DNA from: Streptomyces sp. CB02400
GTDB taxonomy: Bacteria; Actinomycetota; Actinomycetes; Streptomycetales; Streptomycetaceae
Direction: 5' to 3'
Assembly (NCBI RefSeq): GCF_001905725.1
Contig: NZ_LIWB01000015.1
Coordinates: forward strand, 78,548-142,547
Length of the DNA: 64,000 nucleotides
The number at the start of each line of letters is the position of its first letter. Position 1 is the first letter of the stretch. The notes under the pieces are model-generated. The model saw nothing but the letters and a program-made list of their open reading frames with translations, was not told where the DNA came from and made no database searches. Position numbers and translations under genes: made by a program. Shown in pieces: positions 54,451 through 63,325 of this stretch.

Positions 54451-55412
54451 CCCGGGTCGCCGCCATCGACTGCGGTACGAACTCCATCCGGCTGCTGGTG
54501 GCCGACGCGACCGTGTCCGATAGCGCCTCCGGCGCGGGGGCGGCGGCCGAACTGACGGACCTGGACCGCCGTATGACGATCGTACGGCTCGGCCAGGGCG
54601 TCGACCGTACGGGCCGGCTGGCGCCCGAGGCGCTGGAGCGGACGTTCGCCGCCTGCCGCGAGTACGCGGAGATCATCAAGGAGCACGGGGCGGAGCACCT
54701 GCGCTTCGTCGCCACCTCCGCCTCCCGCGACGCCGAGAACCGCGACGCGTTCGTGCGCGGGGTGGTGGACATCCTGGGCGTGGAGCCCGAGGTCATCACC
54801 GGTGACCAGGAGGCCGAGTTCTCCTTCACCGGGGCCACCAGGGAGCTGACGGGCCGGACCGATCTGCGCCGCCCCTTCCTGGTCGTGGACATCGGCGGCG
54901 GCTCGACCGAGTTCGTCGTGGGCGACGACCACGTGCGCGCCGCCCGCTCCGTGGACGTCGGCTGCGTACGGATGACCGAGCGGCACCTGGTGCGGGACGG
55001 GGTCGTGACGGACCCGCCGACCGAGGAGCAGATCGCGGCCATACGGGCCGACATCGAGGCCGCCCTCGACCGTGCCGAGGAGACGGTCCCGCTGCGCGAG
55101 GCGCACACCCTGGTCGGCCTGGCCGGCTCGGTCACGACCGTGTCGGCGATCGCCCAGGACCTTCCCGAGTACGACTCCGAGGCCATCCACCACTCCCGCG
55201 TCTCCCGCGACCGCGTCCGCGAGATCACCGAGTGGCTGCTGCGCTCCACCCACGCCGAGCGCGCGGCGGTGCCCTCCATGCACCCGGGCCGGGTCGACGT
55301 GATCGGCGCCGGGGCCCTGGTCCTCCTGGCGGTCATGGAGCGGATCGGTGCGGAGGAGGTCGTGGTGTCGGAGCACGACATCCTCGACGGCATCGCCTGG
55401 TCCGTGGCCTAG
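54447..55412 (+). CDS. ppx: Exopolyphosphatase / pppGpp phosphohydrolase (Ppx/GppA)
   Basis: A 321-residue protein of the ASKHA ATPase fold. AAIDCGTNSIRLLV is phosphate loop 1, then ATSASRDAENRDAF, VITGDQEAEFSFTGAT and LVVDIGGGSTEFVVG (phosphate loop 2). GLAGSVTTVSAI is the adenosine-type motif. It is the short actinobacterial Ppx form, without the HD domain. It hydrolyses polyphosphate or (p)ppGpp. GTG 54447 overlaps the upstream stop and has AAGGAGG 7 nt before it. Confidence 0.93.
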   Translation: MTRVAAIDCGTNSIRLLVADATVSDSASGAGAAAELTDLDRRMTIVRLGQGVDRTGRLAPEALERTFAACREYAEIIKEHGAEHLRFVATSASRDAENRDAFVRGVVDILGVEPEVITGDQEAEFSFTGATRELTGRTDLRRPFLVVDIGGGSTEFVVGDDHVRAARSVDVGCVRMTERHLVRDGVVTDPPTEEQIAAIRADIEAALDRAEETVPLREAHTLVGLAGSVTTVSAIAQDLPEYDSEAIHHSRVSRDRVREITEWLLRSTHAERAAVPSMHPGRVDVIGAGALVLLAVMERIGAEEVVVSEHDILDGIAWSVA

Positions 55413-55855
55413 CTCTCCTTCGCTACTGATCAGTAGCACTCCGCTGAGCAGTCGGGATAGCGTTTGAGCGGCGCTCGGGGGGCTCTTTCGGGCCCCTCGG
55501 CGAGGCCCCGCCGGGAAAGTTCGTGAAGTTCTTCACAAGGAATTGGCCCCGGGAGAACGAAGAACTGATCCCGGTTGACCCATTCGGGCCCTCAACACCC
55601 CTTTGAACACGTTCAGAAGGTGAGGGCGGGTGTCCCGTCAGGGGTCATCGTACGGGCTCGGCGGCCGGCCTCACAGCGCCGCCCGGTCGGCAGAGAGGCA
55701 GCTCACGCGGCATTGACAACGTCCCGTGCGGGGTGCTGGTTCCGGCTTCGCGCTGTGATTTGGATCAAGAAGTGCGGGATGGTAACACAGGCCCTGTCGA
55801 AGCTTGTGAAGGGGCGCACGAGGTACCCCCCTGAGGCGGGTGGATACTCGATGGC
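55413..55855 (+). promoter_or_regulatory. ndh upstream region with two Rex-like operators
   Basis: Two inverted repeats resemble the Rex redox-sensor operator TTGTGAAC-N2-GTTCACAA. TCGTGAAGTTCTTCACAA at 55521-55538 has 13 of 18 matches. TTTGAACACGTTCAGA at 55602-55617 has 13 of 16 matches to the core. Rex represses respiratory genes when NADH/NAD+ is low, and ndh is among the genes I recall as Rex targets in S. coelicolor. Nothing in the 443-bp spacer looks like a gene. Confidence 0.6.
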
Positions 55856-57241
55856 ATGAGCACCACGGAGCGTCCCAGGATCCTCGTAGTAGGCGGTGGG
55901 TACGTAGGCCTGTACGCAGCTCGGCGCATCCAGAAGAAGATGCGTTACGGCGAGGCGACCGTCACCGTCGTCGACCCGCGGTCGTACATGACCTACCAGC
56001 CCTTCCTCCCCGAAGCCGCCGCCGGCAGCATCTCCCCCCGGCACGTCGTCGTCCCGCTGCGACGCGTGCTTCCCAAGGCGGAGGTCCTCACCGGCCGGGT
56101 CACCACCATCGACCAGGACCGCAAGGTCGCCACGATCGCCCCGCTGGTCGGCGAGGCGTACGAGCTGCCCTTCGACTACCTGGTGATCGCGCTCGGCGCG
56201 GTCTCCCGCACCTTCCCGATCCCCGGCCTCGCCGAGCAGGGCATCGGCATGAAGGGCATCGAGGAGGCCATCGGCCTGCGCAACCACGTCCTCGAGCAGC
56301 TCGACAAGGCCGACTCCACCACGGACGAGGAGATCCGGCGCAAGGCGCTCACCTTCGTCTTCGTGGGCGGCGGCTTCGCCGGCGCGGAGACCATCGGCGA
56401 GGTCGAGGACATGGCCCGCGACGCCGCCAAGTACTACAAGAACGTGTCCCGTGAGGACATGCGCTTCGTCCTCGTCGACGCCGCCGACAAGATCCTCCCC
56501 GAGGTGGGTCCCAAGCTCGGCAAGTACGGCAAGGAGCACCTCGAGGGCCGCGGCGTCGAGGTCTACCTGTCCACGTCGATGGACTCCTGCGTCGACGGCC
56601 ACGTCGTGCTGAAGAACGGCCTCGAGGTCGACTCCAACACGATCGTGTGGACGGCGGGCGTCAAGCCGAACCCGGCGCTGTCCCGCTTCGGCCTGCCGCT
56701 GGGTCCGCGCGGCCACGTCGACACCGAGCCGACGCTCCAGGTCAAGGGCACCGACTACATCTGGGCCGCGGGCGACAACGCCCAGGTTCCGGACCTCGTG
56801 GGCCGCAAGGCCGGCAACGAGAACGCCTGGTGCCCGCCGAACGCCCAGCACGCGCTGCGCCAGGCCAAGGTCCTCGGCGACAACGTGGTCTCCGGCATGC
56901 GGGGCTTCCCGCAGAAGGAGTACAGCCACGCCAACAAGGGCGCGGTGGCGGGTCTCGGCCTGCACAAGGGCGTGGCGATGATCGTCATGGGCAAGATGAA
57001 GATCAAGCTCAAGGGCCGGCTCGCCTGGTACATGCACCGTGGCTACCACGGCATGGCGATGCCGACCTGGAACCGCAAGATCCGCGTCTTCGCCGACTGG
57101 ACCCTCGGCATGTTCCTCAAGCGTGAGGTCGTGTCCCTGGGCGCGATCGAGTCGCCGCGCGACGAGTTCTACGAGGCCGCGAAGCCGGCGCCGGCGGCCG
57201 CCAAGCAGGAACCGAAGAAGACCGAGGCCAAGGCTTCCTGA
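55856..57241 (+). CDS. ndh: Type II NADH dehydrogenase (non-proton-pumping)
   Basis: NDH-2 moves electrons from NADH to menaquinone at the membrane without pumping. In the 461-residue flavoprotein, the FAD motif ILVVGGGYVGLYAARRI lies near residue 9 and the NADH motif FVFVGGGFAGAE near 166. C-terminal conserved blocks are IWAAGDNAQVPDL (FAD), CPPNAQHALRQA, and the membrane-binding region. The tail is Ala/Lys/Pro-rich. ATG 55856 is chosen, although a strong Shine-Dalgarno is not evident. ATG 55851 is out of frame. Confidence 0.94.
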   Translation: MSTTERPRILVVGGGYVGLYAARRIQKKMRYGEATVTVVDPRSYMTYQPFLPEAAAGSISPRHVVVPLRRVLPKAEVLTGRVTTIDQDRKVATIAPLVGEAYELPFDYLVIALGAVSRTFPIPGLAEQGIGMKGIEEAIGLRNHVLEQLDKADSTTDEEIRRKALTFVFVGGGFAGAETIGEVEDMARDAAKYYKNVSREDMRFVLVDAADKILPEVGPKLGKYGKEHLEGRGVEVYLSTSMDSCVDGHVVLKNGLEVDSNTIVWTAGVKPNPALSRFGLPLGPRGHVDTEPTLQVKGTDYIWAAGDNAQVPDLVGRKAGNENAWCPPNAQHALRQAKVLGDNVVSGMRGFPQKEYSHANKGAVAGLGLHKGVAMIVMGKMKIKLKGRLAWYMHRGYHGMAMPTWNRKIRVFADWTLGMFLKREVVSLGAIESPRDEFYEAAKPAPAAAKQEPKKTEAKAS

Positions 57242-57260
57242 CCTCCGGTCACTGAATTGC

Positions 57261-57304
57261 CCGAAGGGGCCGCCTGCCATCCGTGGTGCGGGCGGCCCCT
57301 TCGG
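57261..57304 (+). terminator. Terminator after ndh
   Basis: CCGAAGGGGCCGCC (57261-57274) and GGCGGCCCCTTCGG (57291-57304) form a perfect 14-bp stem with a 16-nt loop, 20 nt past the ndh stop. Confidence 0.85.
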
Positions 57305-57760
57305 CGTTCCCGAGGGGCCGACGGGGCCCGCCCGTCCGACTCGGTGGGTTGAAAGGTCACCCTCTGGGGTTTCGCCCCAGGCCCCGGTTCCGGCCCGCCC
57401 GCCCGTCCGACTCGGTGGGTTGAAAAGCGCCCCTGGGGCTCCGCCCCAGACCCCGGTTCCGGCCCGCCCGACTCGGTAGGCGAAAGCTTGCCCCAGGACC
57501 CTGCTCCCGGCCCCACCCGGGGCTTCGCCCCAGACCTCACCGGGGCCCCGCCCCGGCCCCACGGGCCCCGCCCGGGTCCCAGGGAGCAACCCCGTCGGGG
57601 TGCGTTCTCGGCTCCCGAGTCGGGTGGTGGGTGGGCGAAGGGCGAAGGGCGGGGGTCCAGGGGGCGGAGTCCCTGGCGGGGTTTAGGGGGCGGAGCCCAG
57701 CAATACCCCCAACCCACCGAGCCGGGCCGACGGATGGGCCGGACCCGGGGGCGAAGGGAC
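57305..57760. repeat. Gene-less GC-rich region of imperfect tandem repeats
   Basis: A unit reading CCCGTCCGACTCGGTGGGTT-GAAA, followed by a CTGGGG/CCCCAG hairpin and CCCCGGTTCCGGCCCGCC, occurs at 57331 and 57402 (71-bp step). A degraded copy lies at 57464 (CCCGCCCGACTCGGTAGG). Further right are GGGGGTCCAGGGGGCGGAG and TTTAGGGGGCGGAGCCC stretches, which are also present before mfd at 33,030. This is the type of dispersed intergenic repeat common in Streptomyces. I see no gene. The cfa leader begins after about 57,780. Confidence 0.7.
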
Positions 57761-57898
57761 GGAGCCCACAAGGCCCGCTCCCGCGCGTGCGATCCAGCGT
57801 TTTGCCCAGAGATGACGCGCGCCGGGGACTGCGGACCCGCCCTCAAGTGTTTACGTAAGGAGGACATTCCGGGATTCCCCGTCACGGAGGTGTACGCC

Positions 57899-59197
57899 AT
57901 GCCAGACGCCGCCTCGCGGCTGAAAGGCCACGTCGAACAGCTGATCAACGCCCCCCTCCCCGTCCGCGTCCGCGCCTGGGACGGCTCACAGGCCGGCCCC
58001 CCGGACGCCCCCACCCTGGTCGTACGCAACCGCCGGGCCCTGCGCCACCTGCTCCGCAAGCCGGGCGAACTCGGCCTCGCCCGCGCCTGGGTGGCCGGCG
58101 ACCTCGCCGTCGAGGGCGACCTCTACACCGCCCTCGACCGGCTCGCCGGCCTCGTCTGGGAGCGCGGTGAGGACGCCCGTACCCTCGTCCAGGCCCTGCG
58201 CGACCCCGCCTTCCGCTCCGCCGCCCGCGGACTGATCGCCCTCGCCGGCCCCCCGCTGCCGCCCGCCCCGCCCCGCGAGGAGGCCCGCCGCCCCCGCCGC
58301 GGCCTGCACACCAAGCACAGCGACCGGCGCGCCATCAGCCACCACTACGACGTCGGCAACGACTTCTACGAGATCGTCCTCGGCCCGTCCATGGTGTACT
58401 CCTGCGCCTACTGGCCCGCCCCGCCCCCGCGAGGCACCCTCGAACAGGCCCAGCACGACAAACTCGAACTCGTCGCCCGCAAACTCGCCTTGGAACCAGG
58501 TCAGCGCCTGCTGGACGTCGGCTGCGGCTGGGGGGCCATGGCCATCCACGCCGCCCGCGACCACGGCGTGGACGTCGTCGGCGTCACCCTCTCCCACGAA
58601 CAGGCCGCCTACGCCCGTAAGCGCGTCGCCGACGAGGGCATGACCGACCGCGTCGAGATCCGCGTACAGGACTACCGGGACGTCACGGACGGCCCGTACG
58701 ACGCGATCTCCTCCATCGGCATGGCCGAACACGTCGGATCCGAGCGCTACCTGGAGTACGCCACCGCCCTGCACCGCCTCCTCAAGCCGGGCGGACGGCT
58801 GCTGAACCACCAGATCGCGCGCCGCCCGCAGCGGGACGAGACGTCGTACCGGGTGGACTCCTTCATCGACGCCTACGTCTTCCCCGACGGCGAACTCGCC
58901 CCGCTGGGCACCACGGTGTCCCTGCTGGAACGTTCCGGTTTCGAGGTGCGCGACGTCGAGTCGATCCGCGAGCACTACGCGCTCACCCTGCGCCGCTGGG
59001 TGGCGAACCTGGAGGCCGACTGGGCCCGCGCGGTGTCGCTCGCCGGTCCGGGACGGGCCCGCGTCTGGCTGCTGTACATGGCCGCGTCCGCCCTCGCCTT
59101 CGAACGCAACCGCATCGGCGTCAACCAGGTCCTCGCCGTCAGGACCCCCGAGTCCGGCGCCTCCGCCCTCCCCCTGCGCACCCGCACCTGGAACTGA
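57899..59197 (+). CDS. cfa: Cyclopropane-fatty-acid-phospholipid synthase
   Basis: A 432-residue SAM-dependent enzyme that adds a methylene across double bonds of membrane lipids. The N-terminal domain has LARAWVAGDLAVEGDLYTALDRL. The catalytic domain has HYDVGNDFYEIVLGPSMVYSCAYW, the SAM motif LLDVGCGWGAMA, GVTLSHEQAAYARKR, and SSIGMAEHVGSERYLEY. QIARRPQ and SFIDAYVFPDGEL follow. ATG 57899 has GGAGGTG 7 nt upstream. The palindrome TTACGTAA followed by GGAGG (57851-57863) in the leader may be an operator or a second ribosome-binding site. Confidence 0.94.
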   Translation: MPDAASRLKGHVEQLINAPLPVRVRAWDGSQAGPPDAPTLVVRNRRALRHLLRKPGELGLARAWVAGDLAVEGDLYTALDRLAGLVWERGEDARTLVQALRDPAFRSAARGLIALAGPPLPPAPPREEARRPRRGLHTKHSDRRAISHHYDVGNDFYEIVLGPSMVYSCAYWPAPPPRGTLEQAQHDKLELVARKLALEPGQRLLDVGCGWGAMAIHAARDHGVDVVGVTLSHEQAAYARKRVADEGMTDRVEIRVQDYRDVTDGPYDAISSIGMAEHVGSERYLEYATALHRLLKPGGRLLNHQIARRPQRDETSYRVDSFIDAYVFPDGELAPLGTTVSLLERSGFEVRDVESIREHYALTLRRWVANLEADWARAVSLAGPGRARVWLLYMAASALAFERNRIGVNQVLAVRTPESGASALPLRTRTWN

Positions 59198-59212
59198 TCC
59201 GCACACGACGAA

Positions 59213-59242
59213 GGGCCCCGCTCCACCACCGGAACGGGGCCC
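59213..59242. terminator. Bidirectional terminator between cfa and the ABC permease
   Basis: GGGCCCCGCTCC (59213-59224) and GGAACGGGGCCC (59231-59242) pair with one C/A mismatch around a 6-nt loop, in the 69-bp gap between convergent genes. Confidence 0.8.
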
Positions 59243-59266
59243 GCGTCACAGCCGTGGCCGTGGCTC

Positions 59267-61795
59267 CTACTCGGCCTTGATCGCCTGCAGCATGTTCAGC
59301 CGGGCCGCCCGCCGCGCCGGCCACAGCGCCGCCAGCACACCCACCACCGCGGCCAGCAGCAGGAAGACCCCCATCCGGGCCCACGGCAGGACCAGTTCGT
59401 ACGTCGCCATCCTCGACCCCACCAGCTCACCGGCCGCCCAGCCGAAGAACACGCCCAGACCGAGGCCGAGCACCGCGCCGAACAGCGAGATCACCAGGGA
59501 CTCCAGCCGGACCATCCGCTTGATGCCCGTGCGGTCCAGGCCGATCGCCCGCAGCATGCCGATCTCCTGGGAGCGCTCGAACACCGACATCGCCAGCGTG
59601 TTGACGACACCGAGGACCGCCACGATCACCGCCATCGCCAGCAGGCCGTAGACCATGTTCAGGATCAGGGTGAACATCTTCGCGATCTCGTTGGAGAGGT
59701 CCTGCTTGTCCTGGACCTTGATCGCGGGGTTGGTGCCGAGGGCCTTCTCCAGGGAGTCCTTCACCGCGTCGGACGTACCGTCGGCGGTCTTCACCATGAC
59801 CATCATGTCGGCCGGTTCCGCCTCGTGCGGATCGAGGGTCGCGGTGTCGATCATGATGCCGCGGATCATCTCGTTGGCCTGGTAGACACCGGAGACCGTG
59901 AGCTTCTGCTTCTCGCCGTCCGCGTAGGCGACGGTGAAGTCCGAACCGGCCTTCCAGCCGTACGACTTCGCGGTGTCCTCGTCCACGGCGACCCGGGTGC
60001 CGCCGACCTCGAAGGCGCCCTGCACCACCGGGAAGTCGGTCAGCTCGTCGAACGTGGCGCCGTTCACGCCGGTCAGGTACTCGGTCTCGCCGTCGATGCG
60101 GGCGTCCGCGTTGCGCATCGGACTGGTGGCGGTGACGCCACCGGCCTGCTTCAGCTTCTTCTCGACGTCCGGCGACAGCGGGTGGCCGTTCGCCATGGAC
60201 ACCATGTAGTCCGCCTCGATCGCGGAGGCCGCCATCTTGTCGATGGACTTCTGCAGGCTGCCGGCCATCACCGTCATCCCGGTGATCAGGGTCAGCCCGA
60301 TCATCAGCGCGGACGCGGTGGCGGCGGTACGGCGCGGGTTGCGCACCGAGTTCTGCCGGGCCAGCTTCCCGGAGACCCCGAAGACGCGCAGCACCGGCGC
60401 CGCGGCGGCGATCAGCGGGCGGGACAGCAGCGGGGTCAGGACGAAGACGCCGATGATCAGCAGGACGGCGCCGAGACCCATCGGGGCCTGGCCGTCGGAG
60501 CCTTCCATCGTCGTGGCCGCGAGGACCACCGCGACACCGGCCGCCGAGAACAGCGCGCCCAGCGTGTTGCGCAGCACCAGCGACTTGGTGGTCGCCGCGG
60601 CGTGCACCGAGCTCATCGCCGCCACCGGCGGGATCTTCGCGGCCCGGCGGCCGGGCAGCCACGCGGCGAGCATGGTCACCAGGATGCCGACCGCGAACGC
60701 GGAGCCGACCGTGCCCGGGCTGATCACCAGGGGTCCGTCGGGCATGGGCGCGTCCAGCGTCCCCATCAGGGAGCGCAGCCCCGCGCCGATGCCGACACCG
60801 GCGACGAGTCCGGCGACGGCGGCGACCGCGCCGACCACGAACGCCTCGATCAGCACCGACCGCGTGACCTGACGCCGGGAGGCGCCGACCGCGCGCATCA
60901 GGGCCAGCTCCTTGGTGCGCTGGGCGATCAGCATGGTGAAGGTGTTGGCGATGATGAACGTACCGACGAACAGCGAGATCCCGGCGAACACCAGCAGGCC
61001 CTGCTTCAGGCCGCTCATCGAGGAGGCGATCGCCTCCGCCTGGTCGTCGGCGAGCTTCGTGCCCGTCGTGGTCTCCACGACGTCGGACGGCAGCGCCTTC
61101 TCCAGCTGGGCCCGCAGCGCGGTGTCGCTGACACCGTCCTTCGCCTTGACGGCGATCTCGTCGAAGGTGCCCGGCTTGCCGAACAGCTTCTGCGCGGTCG
61201 CCGTGTCGAACAGGGTGAGGCTGCCGCCGGCCGCGACATTGCCGTCGTCGGTGGTGAAGACGCCGGTGATCTCCGGCTCCAGGACGGGCCCGTCGACCGA
61301 CATCCGCACGGTGTCACCGACCTTGTAGCCGGCCCGCTTCGCGGTCTCGGAGTCGATGAGGACCTCGCCCTCGCCCTTCGGCGCGTGCCCGCTGACCAGC
61401 GGGTACCGGGGGTCCTCGGTGCCCCAGTAGTTGCCGCCCTGCGACTGGAAGCCGTCGCCGATCAGCTTGCCGTCCTTGTCGGCGATCGCGGTGAAGCCCT
61501 GGACGGTGCCGATGGCCTGCGCGGCGCCGGGCACGGCGGCGCTGTCGTCGACCAGTTCGCGGGTCAGCTCCCGGTACTCGCCGACCTTGTCGCCCTCCGC
61601 CTCCTTCCACTTGGGCGTGACGGCGACGTCGACGTGGTCGAATCCCTTGGCGGACTGCTTCTGCAGGGCGTCGGAGAGGCTGTTGGTGAAGACCAGGGTC
61701 CCCGACACGAAGGCCACGCCGAGCATCACGGCGAGCACGGTCATCAGGAGCCGGGCCTTGTGCGCGAGCACATTGCGCAAGGCGGTACGGAACAT
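59267..61795 (-). CDS. ABC transporter permease with two FtsX/MacB modules (second copy)
   Basis: An 842-residue permease with the same plan as the one at 30.3-32.9 kb. MFRTALRNVLAHKARLLMTVLAVMLGVAFVSGTLVF starts the first module, an exported domain follows, then FTMLIAQRTKELALMRAVGASRRQV. Two central helices lead to the second exported domain and VFERSQEIGMLRAIGLDRTGI. The C-terminus LWPARRAARLNMLQAIKAE parallels the first copy. Substrate unknown. It lies 62 nt downstream of its ATPase gene on the same strand. Confidence 0.92.
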   Translation of the reverse strand: MFRTALRNVLAHKARLLMTVLAVMLGVAFVSGTLVFTNSLSDALQKQSAKGFDHVDVAVTPKWKEAEGDKVGEYRELTRELVDDSAAVPGAAQAIGTVQGFTAIADKDGKLIGDGFQSQGGNYWGTEDPRYPLVSGHAPKGEGEVLIDSETAKRAGYKVGDTVRMSVDGPVLEPEITGVFTTDDGNVAAGGSLTLFDTATAQKLFGKPGTFDEIAVKAKDGVSDTALRAQLEKALPSDVVETTTGTKLADDQAEAIASSMSGLKQGLLVFAGISLFVGTFIIANTFTMLIAQRTKELALMRAVGASRRQVTRSVLIEAFVVGAVAAVAGLVAGVGIGAGLRSLMGTLDAPMPDGPLVISPGTVGSAFAVGILVTMLAAWLPGRRAAKIPPVAAMSSVHAAATTKSLVLRNTLGALFSAAGVAVVLAATTMEGSDGQAPMGLGAVLLIIGVFVLTPLLSRPLIAAAAPVLRVFGVSGKLARQNSVRNPRRTAATASALMIGLTLITGMTVMAGSLQKSIDKMAASAIEADYMVSMANGHPLSPDVEKKLKQAGGVTATSPMRNADARIDGETEYLTGVNGATFDELTDFPVVQGAFEVGGTRVAVDEDTAKSYGWKAGSDFTVAYADGEKQKLTVSGVYQANEMIRGIMIDTATLDPHEAEPADMMVMVKTADGTSDAVKDSLEKALGTNPAIKVQDKQDLSNEIAKMFTLILNMVYGLLAMAVIVAVLGVVNTLAMSVFERSQEIGMLRAIGLDRTGIKRMVRLESLVISLFGAVLGLGLGVFFGWAAGELVGSRMATYELVLPWARMGVFLLLAAVVGVLAALWPARRAARLNMLQAIKAE

Positions 61796-61857
61796 GGGAG
61801 TCTTCTCGAGTCCAGACGTACGGAGGAGGGGGGCGGGCCGGGGAGCGGGCGGGGGTG

Positions 61858-62628
61858 TCAGCTGGTGCGGCCCTTGGCGTCGAACCGCTTCATGCGGTCG
61901 AGCACCGAGTCGGCCGTCGGCCCGTGCACCTCGTCCACGATCCGGCCGTCCGCGAGGAAGACGACGCGGTCCGCGTAGGCGGCGGCGACCGGGTCGTGCG
62001 TCACCATGACCACCGTCTGCCCCAGCTCGCGCACGGAGTTGCGCAGGAAGCCCAGCACCTCGGCGCCGGAACGGGAGTCGAGGTTTCCGGTGGGCTCGTC
62101 ACCGAAGATGATGTCCGGCTTGGACGCCAGCGCCCGCGCCACGGCGACCCGCTGCTGCTGACCGCCGGAGAGCTGCGAGGGCCGGTGGCTCAGCCGGTCC
62201 GCAAGGCCGACCATCCGGATCACGGTGTCCAGCCACTCCTTGTCCGGCTTGCGGCCCGCGATGTCCATCGGGAGGGTGATGTTCTCCAGCGCGGACAGCG
62301 TCGGCAGCAGGTTGAACGCCTGGAAGATGAAGCCGATCTTGTCCCGGCGCAACTTGGTGAGCTGCTTGTCCTTCAGCGAGCCCAGCTCGGTCTCACCGAT
62401 GCGCACGGAACCGGAGGAGAAGGTGTCGAGGCCGGCCACGCAGTGCATCAGCGTGGACTTGCCGGACCCGGACGGGCCCATGATCGCGGTGAACTCGGCC
62501 TGCCGGAAGGCGACGGAGACCCTGTCCAGGGCGACCACCTGGGTCTCGCCCTGGCCGTAGATCTTCGAAAGCTCCGTGGCGCGCGCGGCCACGGCGGTGG
62601 TCCGGTCGGCGAGGGGTGCGGTGGTCAC
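61858..62628 (-). CDS. ABC transporter ATPase, MacB/LolD type (second copy)
   Basis: A 256-residue ATPase: Walker A GPSGSGKST near residue 54, Q-loop FQAFNLLPTLSALEN, signature LSGGQQQRVA, Walker B IIFGDEPTGNLD, and H-loop VMVTHDPVAAAYADRVVFLADGRIVDE. It is paralogous to the ATPase at 29.5-30.3 kb, including the shared C-terminal stretch VLDRMKRFDAKGRTS versus VLDRMKDFDARGRTS. It is the first gene of the operon. The start is GTG 62628. Confidence 0.92.
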   Translation of the reverse strand: MTTAPLADRTTAVAARATELSKIYGQGETQVVALDRVSVAFRQAEFTAIMGPSGSGKSTLMHCVAGLDTFSSGSVRIGETELGSLKDKQLTKLRRDKIGFIFQAFNLLPTLSALENITLPMDIAGRKPDKEWLDTVIRMVGLADRLSHRPSQLSGGQQQRVAVARALASKPDIIFGDEPTGNLDSRSGAEVLGFLRNSVRELGQTVVMVTHDPVAAAYADRVVFLADGRIVDEVHGPTADSVLDRMKRFDAKGRTS

Positions 62629-63019
62629 GGGATGGACGCTCCTGTCGGGACGGTGTGTTCTCGGGGACGTCGTCCATCGTTCCGCCGCTTCGCCGCCGTG
62701 TAGTCACCCGCTGCTCCGGTTCCGGGGGGCGACTCGGGAGGGACCACCGGGCGCGGTGTCATACCTGGGGATGAGGGCGGCCCCTGAGCCGGGGGCGCGC
62801 GGGAACGGGTGGAGCGCCCTTGTTCGGACGGTGAAATTCCGTCATTCCGCGTGCGTGACGGAACGTCACACGCAAGGCTGTTGGCACGTGCTGACGGCGA
62901 GTTCGCGGTGCTGATGCACCCTCAGGCGCCAATAAAATAAGACAAGATCGGCTCATCCCGCCGCTGTCGACGGGAGGGCCACCGATAGGCTCGGAACCGC
63001 GAAGCGGAGCCCACGGCCT
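62629..63019. promoter_or_regulatory. 391-bp spacer between the ABC operon and bldA
   Basis: An inverted repeat TTCCGTCA (62837-62844) / TGACGGAA (62856-62863), with another CGTCAC beside it, lies midway. The AT-rich patch AATAAAATAAG (about 62932-62942) and a TAGGCT hexamer (about 62986) lie upstream of bldA and could belong to its promoter. No gene is apparent. Confidence 0.45.
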
Positions 63020-63106
63020 GCCCGGATGGTGGAATGCAGACACGGCGAGCTTAAACCTCGCTGCCCCTGAGCGGGCGTGCCGGTTCAAGTCCGGCTCCGG
63101 GCACCA
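63020..63106 (+). tRNA. bldA: tRNA-Leu (anticodon UAA), matches bldA
   Basis: A class II tRNA of 87 nt. Acceptor stem GCCCGGA/TCCGGGC, anticodon stem GCGAG/CTCGC with loop CTTAAAC giving anticodon TAA, a long variable arm (CCCCTGAGCGGG), T arm with GTTCAAGTC, and encoded CCA. The body matches bldA as I remember it from S. coelicolor. It is the only tRNA that reads UUA, and bldA controls development and antibiotic production through rare TTA codons. The variable arm differs from the remembered S. coelicolor version. Confidence 0.95.
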
Positions 63107-63325
63107 CCACGTATGCCGCTCCTACGCGCCGGCCGCGAACCCGGCGCTCCCGGCCTCCGCGCATCACCTGCGCGGCCCCCCCCGGTGACCGGATACCCAC
63201 GCCTGATCGTGAGTGCGCGTACTCAGGTGCCGTGGGGGAGGTTGAGCAGGAACGCGCATGCCGGCCGGGGCGGCCGGTCGGCACCGTTGGGGGCGAGGGG
63301 TTCGCTTCGTCGACGGGGGAGTCGT

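Noticed and set aside
57488..57898. Extension of cfa upstream to 57488
   Set aside because: The extra residues come from intergenic repeat DNA. ATG 57899 has a GGAGGTG site and begins the family-like sequence.
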